A stretch of DNA of 64,000 bases from JAHJDS01 sp964569795 (lineage in GTDB: Bacteria > Desulfobacterota > Desulfarculia > Desulfarculales > JAHJDS01): NCBI GenBank assembly GCA_964569795.1, contig CAZMVB010000014.1:52331-116330 (forward strand), given 5' to 3'. Below are positions 44,946 through 54,570 of this stretch, one piece after another. Position numbers and translations under genes: made by a program. Position 1 is the first letter of the stretch, and each line of letters starts with the position of its first letter. The notes below the pieces were generated by a model. That model did not search any database and had not been told where the DNA came from. It saw only the letters and a list, made by a program, of their open reading frames with translations.

Positions 44946-45066
44946 CCGGGGAAAATGTCGGACGATTCCGGCCACCATGTATTGACAAAATTCCAGTCTT
45001 CACCAGTCGTGACAAAAGGCCTGGCCCCGGCCGGTGGGGACCCGAGACCGCCGCCGGGGCCGGACC

Positions 45067-46638
45067 TTATTTCTGGTCAATCCAGTAGGGCTCGCGAAGC
45101 TGGCGCTTGAGGACCTTGCCCAGGGCGTTGCGCGGGAATTCCTCGGTCCGGAACTCGAGGCGGCGGACCTTCTGATGCTTGGCCACCCGGGCGTTGACCC
45201 AGTCCATCAGTTCGGTCTCGGTGACTTGGGCCTCGGGGCGCAGCCTGACCAGGGCCAGGGGGGTCTCGCCCCATTTCTCGTGGGGCGCGGCGATGACGGC
45301 CGTCTCGAAGACCGCCGGGTGCCCCAGGAGCACCTCCTCGATATCCACGGCAAAGACGTTGACTCCCCCGGAAACGATCATGTCCTTTTTCCGGTCCAGG
45401 ATGTAGAGGAAGCCGTCCTCGTCAAAGCGGCCCACGTCGCCGGTGCGGATGAAGACCCGGCCCTTGTCGTCGCGCCAGAGGGCCTCCTCGGTGGCCTGGG
45501 GCCGGTTGTGGTAGCAGGTCATCATCGCCCCGCCGCAACCGACGATCTCGCCGATCCCGCCCTGGGGCAGCTCCCGGCCCGCGTCGTCGATGATCCGGAT
45601 GTCCGACCCCGGAATGGGGGTGCCCACCGATCCGGTCTTGGACATGATCTCCTCGGGCTTCAGCGTCGTGCCCACGCCCTCGGTGATCCCGTAGAGTTCC
45701 ATCAGGCCGGGCCCCATGTTGTCCAGAATCCGCCGCTTGAGGGGCACGGGCAGGGTCGAGCCGATGGAGACCATGATCTGGAGGCTGCGGAGCTTGGCCG
45801 CGTCAAAGTCCGGGTCCTCCAGGACGGTGTGGAACTGGGTGGGCACCAGGAAGACGTGGGTGCATCGGTGCTCGGCCACGGACTCCAGGAACAGGGAGGG
45901 GTTGAACAGGGGCAGGAGCACGATGATCCCGCCCACGGCCACGGTCCCCAGGAGCATCAGCCAGGTGGCGTTGGTGAACAGCGGCGTGGCGATGATGGTG
46001 ATCGAGGTCGAGTTGATCCGAAACTCCAGGGCCGCCCCCAAAGCGAACAGGGTCCGGTTCAAAAAGGAGTGGACGATGCCCTTGGGCACGCCGGTGGTCC
46101 CCGAGGAATAGATGATGACCGCCGGGTCGTGGTCGTCCACGTCCACGAACACGTCCTCTTCCGGGGCCGAGGCGAGGAAATCCTCGTATCCGGTCCAGGC
46201 CGGGCCGTAGAACCCCACGGCGATCAGCCTCCCCTGGCCCAGGGCCTTGAGCCGGTCCTCGATGGGTCGGGCCAGGGCCTCCAGGGGCGAGGCCACGAAC
46301 AAGAACCGGGATTGGGAGTCATCGATCTGGGTGGCGATCAGCTCCGGCGTGAGCAGGGCCGACAGGGGCACCAGCACCCCGCCGGCCCGGAGCACGCCGT
46401 ACATGATCTCCAGGGCCTCGATGCTGTTCAGGGCCAGCAGGCTGACCTTGTCCTGGGGCGCCAGCCCGGCCCTGATCAATGCCGCGGCCGCCTGGTTGAC
46501 CCGCCGGTCGAACTCGGCCCAGGTCACCCGGCGCGGTCCGAAGATGAAGGCCGTGCGCTGCGCCCGGAACTTGGCGTGGGTGGCCGGGGTCCGAGCGAAG
46601 TTCAATCCGGGTCTCTGGATCATCCTTCCTGCTTCCAT
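45067..46638 (-). CDS. AMP-dependent acyl-CoA ligase
   Basis: 523 residues from ATG 46638 (AAAGGA five bases upstream). ANL-superfamily motifs: P-loop IIYSSGTTGVPKG, ELYGITEGVG, RTGDVGRFDEDGFLYILDRK and the catalytic Lys near the end in PRNALGKVLKRQL. It activates a carboxylic acid as acyl-CoA through an acyl-AMP. It follows the livHMGF genes on the same strand, so it probably activates the acid that the ABC transporter imports (fatty, aromatic or branched). Confidence 0.9.
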   Translation of the reverse strand: MEAGRMIQRPGLNFARTPATHAKFRAQRTAFIFGPRRVTWAEFDRRVNQAAAALIRAGLAPQDKVSLLALNSIEALEIMYGVLRAGGVLVPLSALLTPELIATQIDDSQSRFLFVASPLEALARPIEDRLKALGQGRLIAVGFYGPAWTGYEDFLASAPEEDVFVDVDDHDPAVIIYSSGTTGVPKGIVHSFLNRTLFALGAALEFRINSTSITIIATPLFTNATWLMLLGTVAVGGIIVLLPLFNPSLFLESVAEHRCTHVFLVPTQFHTVLEDPDFDAAKLRSLQIMVSIGSTLPVPLKRRILDNMGPGLMELYGITEGVGTTLKPEEIMSKTGSVGTPIPGSDIRIIDDAGRELPQGGIGEIVGCGGAMMTCYHNRPQATEEALWRDDKGRVFIRTGDVGRFDEDGFLYILDRKKDMIVSGGVNVFAVDIEEVLLGHPAVFETAVIAAPHEKWGETPLALVRLRPEAQVTETELMDWVNARVAKHQKVRRLEFRTEEFPRNALGKVLKRQLREPYWIDQK

Positions 46639-46740
46639 GCCGTTCCTTTCGGTCCCACCCCGAAGTTTTTTGTCGGGGGAGCCGCCGAGATTGTGCTTCG
46701 ACGGGACATGGCCCAAACCAGGCGCCGGCGGGGACCTGAG

Positions 46741-47457
46741 CTAAACCTCCAGATACTTGGCCCGGACCTGGGGGTTGGCCTGCAGTTCGGCCACGGTCCC
46801 CGTAAATCCGACATGCCCCTTGCCCATGAGGTACACCCGGTGGGCCAGCGACAGGGCGACCTTGATGTTGTGCTCGACCAGGAGAATGGTGGTGCCGGCC
46901 GCGTTTATCCGGGCCAGGGAGTTGCGGACCTCGGCCACCAGCAGGGGGGCCAGGCCCTCGGTCGGTTCGTCCATCAACAGCACTTCCGGGTGGCCCATCA
47001 TCGCCCGGGCGATGGCCAGCATCTGCTGCTCGCCGCCGGACAGGGTCCCGGCCCTCTGTCCGGCCCGGACCTGGAGGACCGGAAAAAGGTCAAACACGCG
47101 GTCCATGTCCTGCTGATAACCCTCGCCCCGGCCCTGTCTTTGGGCCACGAATGAACCGATCTCCAGGTTGTCCTCGACCGACAGATTGGGAAAGATGCGT
47201 CTTTCCTCGGGCACGTAACCGATACCCGCCTGGGCCACCTTGTGGGGCGGCAGCTTGGAGATGTTTTTCCCCTGGAAGATGACCTCCCCCGATTTGGTGC
47301 GGATCAGGCCCATGATGGACTTGAGGGTCGTGCTCTTGCCCATCCCGTTGCGGCCCAGCAGGCCGACGATCTCGCCGCGTTCCACGGTCAGAGAGATGGC
47401 CTGGAGGACGTGGCTCAGACCGTAAAAGGCGTTGAGTCCCTTAACTTCGAGGAACAT
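46741..47457 (-). CDS. livF: Branched-chain-type ABC transporter ATPase LivF
   Basis: 238 residues. Walker A GRNGMGKST, signature LSGGEQQMLAIARA, Walker B VLLMDEPTEGLAP, switch His in LLVEHNIKVAL. The EPTEGLAP form and short length are typical for LivF. It begins 2 nt after the livG stop, in the livH-M-G-F operon. Energises uptake together with LivG. Confidence 0.94.
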   Translation of the reverse strand: MFLEVKGLNAFYGLSHVLQAISLTVERGEIVGLLGRNGMGKSTTLKSIMGLIRTKSGEVIFQGKNISKLPPHKVAQAGIGYVPEERRIFPNLSVEDNLEIGSFVAQRQGRGEGYQQDMDRVFDLFPVLQVRAGQRAGTLSGGEQQMLAIARAMMGHPEVLLMDEPTEGLAPLLVAEVRNSLARINAAGTTILLVEHNIKVALSLAHRVYLMGKGHVGFTGTVAELQANPQVRAKYLEV

Positions 47458-47459
47458 GG

Positions 47460-48206
47460 CTAGAACTCCAGCTCGCCCAGGTAGGCGTCCTTGACCGCCT
47501 GGTTCTCCTTGATTTCTTCCGGCGTTCCCGTGGCCAGGATCGATCCGTAGTGGAGGACCGTGATCCGGTCGGCCAGGGAGAAGACGACGTCCATGTCGTG
47601 CTCGACGACGACCACGGTCTTGCCCTCGGTCAGCCGCCGGATCAACTCCACGGCGTGGCGGGTCTCGTCGGGCGACATCCCGGCCGTGGGCTCGTCCAGG
47701 AGGATCAGGTCCGGGTCGGTGGCCATGGCCAGGCTGTATTCCAGGGACCGGTTCTTGCCGTAGGACAGCAGTCCGGCCGGGACGTCCCTTTCGCCGGCCA
47801 GGTCGATCCGGGCCAGCATCTCGTCCGCCTCCCGGGTGACCTCCCGGAGCCGATCCACCGGCCGAAACATATTGAAGCGGATCCCCCGCCGGGACATGAT
47901 GGCCATCCGGATGTTCTGAAAGACGGTTTGACGCAGAAAGGTGCTGGTGATCTGGAAGGACCGGCCCATGCCCATCCGGGCCAGCCGGGTCGGCCTGAAA
48001 CCGGAGACGTCTTTGCCCTTGAAATAGACCCGGCCCCGGCTGGGCCGAAAGGTCCCGGTGACGACGTTGAACAGGGTCGTCTTGCCCGCGCCGTTGGGGC
48101 CGATCACGGCGTGACGCTCTCCCGCGGCCACCTCCAGGTTGACGTCGGACAGGGCCTTGAGGCCCTTGAAGTCCTTGTGCAGGCCCTTGGTCTCGAGGAT
48201 GTTCAT
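47460..48206 (-). CDS. livG: Branched-chain-type ABC transporter ATPase LivG
   Basis: 248 residues from ATG 48206, which overlaps the livM stop by 4 bases. Walker A GPNGAGKTTLFNVVTG, the LivG-specific GMGRSFQITSTF segment, LLSYGKNRSLEYSLAMA as signature region (S-Y-G-K-N in place of the usual LSxGxQ), Walker B LILLDEPTAGMSP, and VVVEHDMDVVF. The altered signature is common in LivG subgroups that pair with LivF. Confidence 0.93.
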   Translation of the reverse strand: MNILETKGLHKDFKGLKALSDVNLEVAAGERHAVIGPNGAGKTTLFNVVTGTFRPSRGRVYFKGKDVSGFRPTRLARMGMGRSFQITSTFLRQTVFQNIRMAIMSRRGIRFNMFRPVDRLREVTREADEMLARIDLAGERDVPAGLLSYGKNRSLEYSLAMATDPDLILLDEPTAGMSPDETRHAVELIRRLTEGKTVVVVEHDMDVVFSLADRITVLHYGSILATGTPEEIKENQAVKDAYLGELEF

Positions 48207-49186
48207 GCCGGTTCCTCCCCGGCGCGCCGGGCGGTCAGACGCTTGAGCAGTTTCTGTTTGGTGTAGTTGTACAGATGGACCACCCCGCCCGGGGCGAACA
48301 GGACCACCAGCACGAAGATCACCCCGGTGACCAGTTCCACCCGGCTGGTGAACTTGATGCCCAGGTCCTCGATCAACATCAGGATGAGCATCCCGACGAT
48401 CGGCCCGACAAAGGTGCCGATGCCGCCGATGAGGACGGCCATGATCGGAATGAAGGACTCGGTGATGGTCAGGAAACCGTCGGTCGATACCAGGTTCTGC
48501 AGCAGGGCGAACAACGACCCGGCGATGCCGGCGAAACAGCCGGAAATGACGAAGATCGCCGCCTTGGTCTGGGGCACCTTGAAGCCCAGGTATTCGACCC
48601 GGGTGACGTTGTCCCGGAGGCTGATCATGACGCTGCCCAGGGGCGTCCGGGTGAAGTACCACATCAAGAAGATGCACAGGCCGGCGACGGTCACGACAAA
48701 GTAGTACATGGGCATCGTGTGGCCCATGTTGATCAGATGAAACAGCTTGGGCGGCGTGAAGGGGATGCCGTCCTCGCCCCGGGTGATCTCCCGGAACTTG
48801 AGAACCAGGACCAGCATCAACTGGCCGAAGGCCAAGGTCAGCATGGCAAAGGCCGTCCCGCTGCACCGGACCAGGAAGGGGGAACAGATCAAGGCGATCA
48901 GGGCCGCGGCCAGTCCCCCCAGAAGCAAGGCCGCCAGCAGGGGGATCCCGGGGATGTGGACGATGGCCAGGGCGGTGGCGTAGCCGCCGACGCCGAAGAA
49001 CAGGGCGTGGCCGAAGCTCAACAGACCGGTGAAGCTGAGCAACAGATTGAAGCTGACGGCGAACATCGCAAAGACGGCGAACTGGGCCACCGCCTTGGTC
49101 GCCACCACGTCCAGGAACCAGGGGACGGCCAGGAAAACCGCCAGGCCCGCCAGCCCGAGCCCCCAATTTTTGTAGCCTTTGCTCAT
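48203..49186 (-). CDS. livM: Branched-chain-type ABC permease LivM
   Basis: 327 residues, about 9-10 membrane helices. FNLLLSFTGLLSFGHALFFG near the N-terminus and IGGIGTFVGPIVGMLILMLI near the C-terminus are hallmark LivM motifs. The start overlaps the livH stop and the stop overlaps the livG start (4 bases each), so subunits are translationally coupled. Confidence 0.94.
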   Translation of the reverse strand: MSKGYKNWGLGLAGLAVFLAVPWFLDVVATKAVAQFAVFAMFAVSFNLLLSFTGLLSFGHALFFGVGGYATALAIVHIPGIPLLAALLLGGLAAALIALICSPFLVRCSGTAFAMLTLAFGQLMLVLVLKFREITRGEDGIPFTPPKLFHLINMGHTMPMYYFVVTVAGLCIFLMWYFTRTPLGSVMISLRDNVTRVEYLGFKVPQTKAAIFVISGCFAGIAGSLFALLQNLVSTDGFLTITESFIPIMAVLIGGIGTFVGPIVGMLILMLIEDLGIKFTSRVELVTGVIFVLVVLFAPGGVVHLYNYTKQKLLKRLTARRAGEEPA

Positions 49187-50061
49187 TGCCGCTCTCCGAA
49201 GAACCCCGTCGGCTTGAAGGACAGGACCAGGGCCATGAAGGCGAAGGTCAGCACCGGCGCCAGTCGGGGAATGAACTGGATGCCGTAGGCGTTGAGTTCG
49301 CCCAGAAAGATCGACACCACAAAGGCCCCGATCAGACTGCCGAAGCCGCCGACCACGACCACCACGAAGGTGTCCATCAGCATCTGGTTGGCCAGCCCGG
49401 GAAAGACCGTCAACAACGGCGCCCCGGCCACGCCGGCCACGCCGGCCATCCAGGTGCCGATGCCGAAGACCAGGCCGAACACCAGCGGCATGTTGATCCC
49501 CAGGGCGCTGACCATGTCCGGGTCGTAAACGGCCGCCCGGACGATCTTTCCCAGCCGGGTCAGGTAGAGCAGCCCGGCCATGAGGGCTAAAATGGCCAGG
49601 GACAGCCCGATGACGAACAGCCGGTAGATGGGATAGGTCATCCCGCCGAACCTGACCAGCCCCTTGAGGGCCGGAGGGACCACCACCTGGAGGGGCTGGT
49701 CACTCCAGAGCATGACCACCATTTCGCCGATGATCAGGGCCAGCCCCAGGGTGAGGAGCAGTTCGCCGACGTGTCCCAGGCCGGTGGCCTTGACCCGGCG
49801 CAACAAAAAACGCTCCACCAGGATGCCCAGGGCGGAGACGAACAGCGGCGCCACCACCAGCGACACCCAGAAGTTGCCCGTCCAGTCCACCACCTGGTAG
49901 CACAGATAGGCGGCCAGCATGAAAAAGGCGCCGTGGGCGATATTCAGGACGTCCATCATCCCGAAGATCAAGGTCAGCCCCGAGGCCATCAGGAAGAGCA
50001 GCATGCCGTAGGCCAGGCCGTGCAGGGCCTGGGAGATGTACATTACGGTTATGGGATCCAT
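49183..50061 (-). CDS. livH: Branched-chain-type ABC permease LivH
   Basis: 292 residues. MDPITVMYISQALHGLAYGM then LLFLMASGLTLIFGMMDVLN at the N-terminus, and VVVGGFGSLIGAFV near the end mark LivH. Dimerises with LivM to form the channel. First gene of the permease-ATPase part of the operon; separated from the binding-protein gene by a strong hairpin. Confidence 0.94.
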   Translation of the reverse strand: MDPITVMYISQALHGLAYGMLLFLMASGLTLIFGMMDVLNIAHGAFFMLAAYLCYQVVDWTGNFWVSLVVAPLFVSALGILVERFLLRRVKATGLGHVGELLLTLGLALIIGEMVVMLWSDQPLQVVVPPALKGLVRFGGMTYPIYRLFVIGLSLAILALMAGLLYLTRLGKIVRAAVYDPDMVSALGINMPLVFGLVFGIGTWMAGVAGVAGAPLLTVFPGLANQMLMDTFVVVVVGGFGSLIGAFVVSIFLGELNAYGIQFIPRLAPVLTFAFMALVLSFKPTGFFGERQ

Positions 50062-50144
50062 ACGCCTCGTCCCCTGGTGCCGCCGGACGCGCTCCTGTCC
50101 GGACGCCGTCCCCTCGACCCGATCAATAATACGGGACCAGGATC

Positions 50145-50185
50145 ACCGGCCCGACTCCCTCCCCGGGGGAAGAAGTCGGGCCGGT
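50145..50185 (-). terminator. Strong hairpin between binding-protein and permease genes
   Basis: ACCGGCCCGACT (50145-50156) pairs perfectly with 50174-50185; an inner CCCC/GGGG pair extends it. No T-run, so it is probably an attenuator or 3' stabiliser that keeps binding-protein mRNA in excess over livHMGF. Confidence 0.6.
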
Positions 50186-50220
50186 CCCTGGTCATGGGTT
50201 ACGACCCCCGACTGCGCGGG

Positions 50221-51549
50221 CTACGGGCACAGGCCCTTGGCCGGAGTCGGAATGAGCCACTTTTTGTCGATGGTATAGACCTTTATTGCGGCGGCGCACT
50301 TCTTGAACCACGGGTTGGGGAAGACCGTCGGAAAGATGTACATGTTCTGGATCCCCTGGTGATCGCACTTGCGCATGTGCATGGTGTGGCCGGCCACGGT
50401 GTAGGTGTCGCCCTCGAAGATCTTGATGATCTTGTCCGGGTTCACCGTCTTGGCCCGCTGCATCACGTCAAAGAACCAGTAGGCGGCCAGGGTGGAATGG
50501 GCCAGGATGCCGGCCGGCCACTTGAACAGGTTGGAGTTGTACAGGGGCGCCTTCCACCGCTTCCACTGCTTGTTCCAGAGCAGGGTGAACTTCTGCCGGG
50601 CCTTGTTGGCCGGGTCGTTGGAGAAGGTCGCCACCGGGACCATGCCCACGCCCGCCGGCCCGCCGATGGCCGTCAGCGGCAGGGGGCTGGCCACGAACGG
50701 ACCGGCGCAGGGGATCATCATGCCCAGTTGCCGCGACTGCTTCTGCATGTTGTCGATATCGGGCGTCCAGTCGCCGGTGATGATCACCTGGGCCCGGGCC
50801 CCCTTGACCTTGGCCAGATAGGGCGCGAAGTCCTTGAGCCACAGCTTGTGGTAGTCCTCGCCCACGATCTTGGCGTCGGGCCGGTACTTCTTGAGGGCCT
50901 TCTTGAAGGCGTCGGCAAAGGCGTGGCCGTAGGAGTAGTCCTGACACAGGATGTAGAACCGTTTCTCCGGGCGCCCGACGTAGAACCGGGCCAGGGCCCG
51001 GCCATAGAGCTGGGTGGTGGCCACGGTCCGGAAGGTGTAGCGGTTGAAGTTCTTCTTGTTCATGAGCATCGGCGACAGGGAGGCCACGTTGAGGTAGATC
51101 TTCTTGTACTTGCCCGCCACCTTCTGGCCGATCAGGTTGAGGTGCGTGCCGCTGGTGCCGATGATGACGTCCACCTTGTCCTCGACGCACAGCCGGGTGG
51201 CGACCCGCATGGCCAGCGACGGCTTGCCCTGGTGGTCGCCGGGGACGAGCTGGATGAGCTTCTTCCGGCCGTCAACCCAGATGCCCCCCTGGCTGTTGAT
51301 GTCGTGGACCACCCAGCCGATGGTGCACCAGAACAGCTTGCCGTTGATGCCGGCCGGACCGGAGAGCTGCCAGAAGAAACCGACCTTGATGGTGTCCCCC
51401 TTGGGAATGACCTGGTGGTGGGGGTCAAAGGTGTTCATGTTGCCCTTGAAAGGCGTGAACGCCCCGGCCGGGGACGCGAAGGCCGTCCCCAGGACGAACA
51501 GGGCGCCCACCAGGATAAGCAGCGATGCCCGTTTTCGAGACAGTTTCAT
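50221..51549 (-). CDS. ABC transporter substrate-binding protein (LivJ/LivK-like)
   Basis: 442 residues, longer than amino-acid LivJ (~370). Signal peptide (KRASLLILVGALFVLGTAFA) ends near AGA. Type I periplasmic-binding fold: IKVGFFWQLSGPAGINGKLF, HDINSQGGIWVDGRKKLIQL, VDVIIGTSGTHLN. Such long variants beside acyl-CoA ligases often bind aromatic or fatty acids rather than leucine; here that is inference. Expressed ahead of livHMGF with a hairpin between. Confidence 0.9.
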   Translation of the reverse strand: MKLSRKRASLLILVGALFVLGTAFASPAGAFTPFKGNMNTFDPHHQVIPKGDTIKVGFFWQLSGPAGINGKLFWCTIGWVVHDINSQGGIWVDGRKKLIQLVPGDHQGKPSLAMRVATRLCVEDKVDVIIGTSGTHLNLIGQKVAGKYKKIYLNVASLSPMLMNKKNFNRYTFRTVATTQLYGRALARFYVGRPEKRFYILCQDYSYGHAFADAFKKALKKYRPDAKIVGEDYHKLWLKDFAPYLAKVKGARAQVIITGDWTPDIDNMQKQSRQLGMMIPCAGPFVASPLPLTAIGGPAGVGMVPVATFSNDPANKARQKFTLLWNKQWKRWKAPLYNSNLFKWPAGILAHSTLAAYWFFDVMQRAKTVNPDKIIKIFEGDTYTVAGHTMHMRKCDHQGIQNMYIFPTVFPNPWFKKCAAAIKVYTIDKKWLIPTPAKGLCP

Positions 51550-51729
51550 CTCACCCTCCCTCCTGAATTTGTTTGATCAGAGACGTCGCCGGCCTCGACC
51601 GGACCGGCGGTGTCGCCGGCGGCCCTTCCCCGGCAAAGCGGCGGGCCGTGGCCCCGCCGATGCTGGGGGCCTCTTCGGTGATCAGGGCCACCTTGTCCCC
51701 CGGTCGCCGGCCCGCCCTCACCCCGGAAA

Positions 51730-52434
51730 TCAACGCCTGGTCGTTTTGCCCCCGGAACGCCGGGCCTCGGGGGCCTTGGCCAGATCGCGCAGGCCGTTCA
51801 TCAACATCTCCACCACCACCTCCCGGATCTGGTCCGGGTCGCAGTCGCGCATCATCCAGCCCTTGAGGGCCATGAAGGAATGAAGAAAGATCATCACCGC
51901 GGCGATGATGAACGGCCGGGGGTCGTCCTGGCCCAGGCCGCAGATCTGGGCGAACTTGGCGGCGTAAAACTTGACCCAGTCCAGGTCGGCCATCATGGTC
52001 CGCTTCTTGGCGGCCGGGTTCAGGGCATGGGTCTCCCGATAGGCCAACAGGGCGACCTCGGGAAAGGCGGTCCAGGCCCGGCCGAGGCCCTGGTCGAGGT
52101 ACTCGGCGAGCGAGTCCATATCGGTCGGCTGGATGTCGGGGGTGAGCTTGAGCCGGCCCTCGGCGGTCAGGGCGTGCATGTCCTGAAAGAGGAGTTCGAG
52201 GATGTGGTCTTTGTTCTTGACGTAGTCGTAGATGCTGGCCCGGTTGACACCGGAGGAGGCGGCGATGTCGGCGATGGTGGTGCTTTTGAAGCCCTTTTTG
52301 AGGAAGAGGTCAAGGGCGGCGGTCTTGATCTGGGTCCGGCGCTCGGCCACCAGGGCCTTGTTCTTGATCTGTCGCTTCCGGGCGATACCCAGATCCAGAT
52401 CGGAAGACTTGGCTGAGGACGCGATCCTGGCCAC
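51730..52434 (-). CDS. TetR/AcrR-family regulator
   Basis: 234 residues from GTG 52434 (GGGGGG five bases upstream); an in-frame TTG at 52476 is possible. The TetR HTH is clear: AALDLFLKKGFKSTTIADIA then ASSGVNRASIYDYVKNKDH. The C-terminal ligand domain is helical and resembles regulators of fatty or aromatic acid use. It stands between the liv cluster and a divergent acyl-CoA ligase gene; a palindrome in the intergenic region is the likely operator. It probably represses both in the absence of an acyl-CoA effector. Confidence 0.9.
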   Translation of the reverse strand: MARIASSAKSSDLDLGIARKRQIKNKALVAERRTQIKTAALDLFLKKGFKSTTIADIAASSGVNRASIYDYVKNKDHILELLFQDMHALTAEGRLKLTPDIQPTDMDSLAEYLDQGLGRAWTAFPEVALLAYRETHALNPAAKKRTMMADLDWVKFYAAKFAQICGLGQDDPRPFIIAAVMIFLHSFMALKGWMMRDCDPDQIREVVVEMLMNGLRDLAKAPEARRSGGKTTRR

Positions 52435-52601
52435 GCGAGCCCCCCGAGGGAACACCCCTCCTCGCTGTTGGCTCAAACCGACAAAGGTCCAGGCCCCCGC
52501 TCGATCGGCCGGGGGCGTTTTCCACCAAGGTCACCCGGCCGGGCGCCCGTTCTGGGGAAACCCCGTTATCAGGCGGCCGCCGGCCCGACAGAAATCACGT
52601 T

Positions 52602-52636
52602 ATGCTGACAGTTGTTAGGCTGATAGGTGTCAGCAT
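52602..52636. promoter_or_regulatory. Likely TetR operator
   Basis: ATGCTGACA (52602-52610) and its exact complement TGTCAGCAT (52628-52636), with an inner GGCTGATAGG that partly repeats the half-site. Placed between the divergent regulator and ligase genes. Confidence 0.65.
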
Positions 52637-52821
52637 GATAGCAATCCGGACCGGGGTTGTCAAGGCGATTATATTCGGCGGGAATGGCCGCGGCGGCGCA
52701 TCAAGCCGTGCGGGGCAATCAGCCCAGGCCTGAAACCGGTTGAAACGGGCCCCACCCTGAACCGCCATTTGATGATATACTCGGTGATATTTTTTTGAAT
52801 GGACGTATAAGGGGGGTGACG

Positions 52822-54486
52822 ATGACCGACCAACCGTGGCACCGGCACTATGACTGGGACGTGCCCTTCTCCATCCGCTACCCGCAAATCTCGGTCGGCG
52901 ACCTGTTGCAGCGGCCGGTGGCCAACTTCCCTGACAAGCCGGCCCTGAATTTCTACGGCTCGACCCTCACCTTTTGGGAGCTTCGGGTCGAGGTGTTGCG
53001 GCTGGCCAACGCCCTGGGGGCCCTGGGGGTCAAACAGGGCGACCGGGTGGGCCTCCATCTGCCCAACTGCCCCCAGTACCCGATCGCCTTTTACGCCTGC
53101 ATGCTCCTGGGCGCCATCGTGGTCAACCTCAACCCGATCTACACGCCCGACGAGTTGAAGGGCGTCTGCGGCCAGACGGGCGTCTCGACCCTGTTCACCT
53201 TTGGCCTGGTCCTGCCCAACATCAAGGCCCTCTGCCAGGACGTGGAGATCGACCGGGTGATAGTCACCCAGGTGACGGACTACATCGAGGGCATGCCCAC
53301 CAGCACGGCGGCCGAACTGGGACTGGAAGACGGCTGGCATCATTTTGCCAGCCTCATGGAAAACTCGCCGGGCGCAAAGATGCCCCGGATTGCCATCGAC
53401 CCCCAAGACCCGGCGGTGATCCAGTTCACCGGCGGCACGACCGGCATCCCCAAGGGGGCGGTCCTGACCCACGCCAACCTGGTGGCCGCCTCGCTGCAGG
53501 TATCGCTGTGGGGCGGTTCGGCGACCAACATCGTGCCGCCCGCCGAAAGATCGGTCATGGCCGTACTGCCCTATTTTCACGTTTACGGACTGATCGTGGT
53601 CCTGTGCTGGGCGGTGTACAACTGCGCCACCCAGATTCAGGTGCCTCGGTTCGAACTGGAAGAGTTCATGGGCATCCTCGCCGGTCAGAAGCGGCTGACC
53701 TTTTTCCCGGCGGTGCCGACCCTGATCGGGGCGGTGATCAACCATCCCCGGGCCGAGGAACTGGAACTGGGGAGGCGGGTCGGGCTCATCAATTCAGGCG
53801 GGGCGCCCATGCCGGTCGAGATGATCGAGCGGGTCCAGGACATGGGCCTGACCTATTCCGAGGGCTGGGGCATGAGCGAGACGACCGCCCTGGGCATCTC
53901 GAACCCGATCTCGGGCCTGAGCAAGGTGGGGAGCATCGGCCTGCCCTGGCCGGACACCGAGGTCCGGCTGGTGGACCTGGCCGACGGCCGGGAAGACGTA
54001 CCCCCGGGCGAGCCGGGCGAGATCCTGATCAAGAGTCCCCTGGTGATGAAGGAGTATTGGGACAATCCCCAGGAGACGGCCGGCCAGCTCAGGGACGGCT
54101 GGCTGTCCTCGGGCGACATCGCGGTCATGGACGGGGACGGTTATTTCTCGATCGTTGACCGCAAGAAGGACATGGTCATCGCCGGCGGTTACAACATCTA
54201 TCCCCGGGAGATCGACGAGGTGCTGTACCAGTGTCCCAAGGTCCAGGACGCCTGCGCCGTGGGCGTGCCGGACGAGTATCGAGGCGAGACGATCAAGGCC
54301 TTCATCGTCCTGAAGCCGGGCCAGGAGGCGACCGAGGAGGAGATCATCGCCTTCAGCCGGGAGAAACTGGCCGCCTACAAGGCGCCCAAGATAGTCGAAT
54401 TCCGGGATGAGCTGCCCAAGTCGGCCGTGGGCAAGATCCTGCGCAAGGTGCTCCGGGACGAGGAGGCGGCCAAGAACAGGGACTGA
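52822..54486 (+). CDS. Long-chain-type acyl-CoA ligase (FadD-like)
   Basis: 554 residues from ATG 52822 (AGGGGGG upstream). ANL motifs: P-loop IQFTGGTTGIPKGA, SEGWGMSETTALG, SSGDIAVMDGDGYFSIVDRK, KKDMVIAGGYNIYPREIDEV and catalytic Lys in PKSAVGKILRKVL. The GGYNIYPRE linker is typical for FadD-type long-chain ligases. Divergent from the TetR gene; a second ligase for the same uptake pathway or for beta-oxidation entry. Confidence 0.92.
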   Translation: MTDQPWHRHYDWDVPFSIRYPQISVGDLLQRPVANFPDKPALNFYGSTLTFWELRVEVLRLANALGALGVKQGDRVGLHLPNCPQYPIAFYACMLLGAIVVNLNPIYTPDELKGVCGQTGVSTLFTFGLVLPNIKALCQDVEIDRVIVTQVTDYIEGMPTSTAAELGLEDGWHHFASLMENSPGAKMPRIAIDPQDPAVIQFTGGTTGIPKGAVLTHANLVAASLQVSLWGGSATNIVPPAERSVMAVLPYFHVYGLIVVLCWAVYNCATQIQVPRFELEEFMGILAGQKRLTFFPAVPTLIGAVINHPRAEELELGRRVGLINSGGAPMPVEMIERVQDMGLTYSEGWGMSETTALGISNPISGLSKVGSIGLPWPDTEVRLVDLADGREDVPPGEPGEILIKSPLVMKEYWDNPQETAGQLRDGWLSSGDIAVMDGDGYFSIVDRKKDMVIAGGYNIYPREIDEVLYQCPKVQDACAVGVPDEYRGETIKAFIVLKPGQEATEEEIIAFSREKLAAYKAPKIVEFRDELPKSAVGKILRKVLRDEEAAKNRD

Positions 54487-54511
54487 CCCGCGGCCCGTCG
54501 GGCCGGGTCAG
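54483..54511 (+). terminator. Terminator-like hairpin after the ligase gene
   Basis: CTGACCC + GGCCC pairs with GGGCC + GGGTCAG around GTC, with a 2-base bulge. It contains the ligase stop codon and separates it from the convergent OsmC gene. No long T-run follows. Confidence 0.6.
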
Positions 54512-54548
54512 ACTCGATCCGACGGACGGCCCCGCCCGGCGGCGAACC

Positions 54549-54570
54549 CTCATGAATAATCCGGGCTAGG
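54549..54570. repeat. Solitary IS-end-like motif
   Basis: CTCATGAATAATCCGGGCTA then GG matches 44125-44146 in 20 of 22 positions. It overlaps the OsmC stop codon (54566-54568). Probably an IS or MITE terminus left behind. Confidence 0.4.

Noticed and set aside
47460..49166. 568-residue single protein covering livG and part of livM
   Set aside because: The N-terminal part is an out-of-frame reading of livM; the ATPase starts at 48206 with a 4-base overlap.
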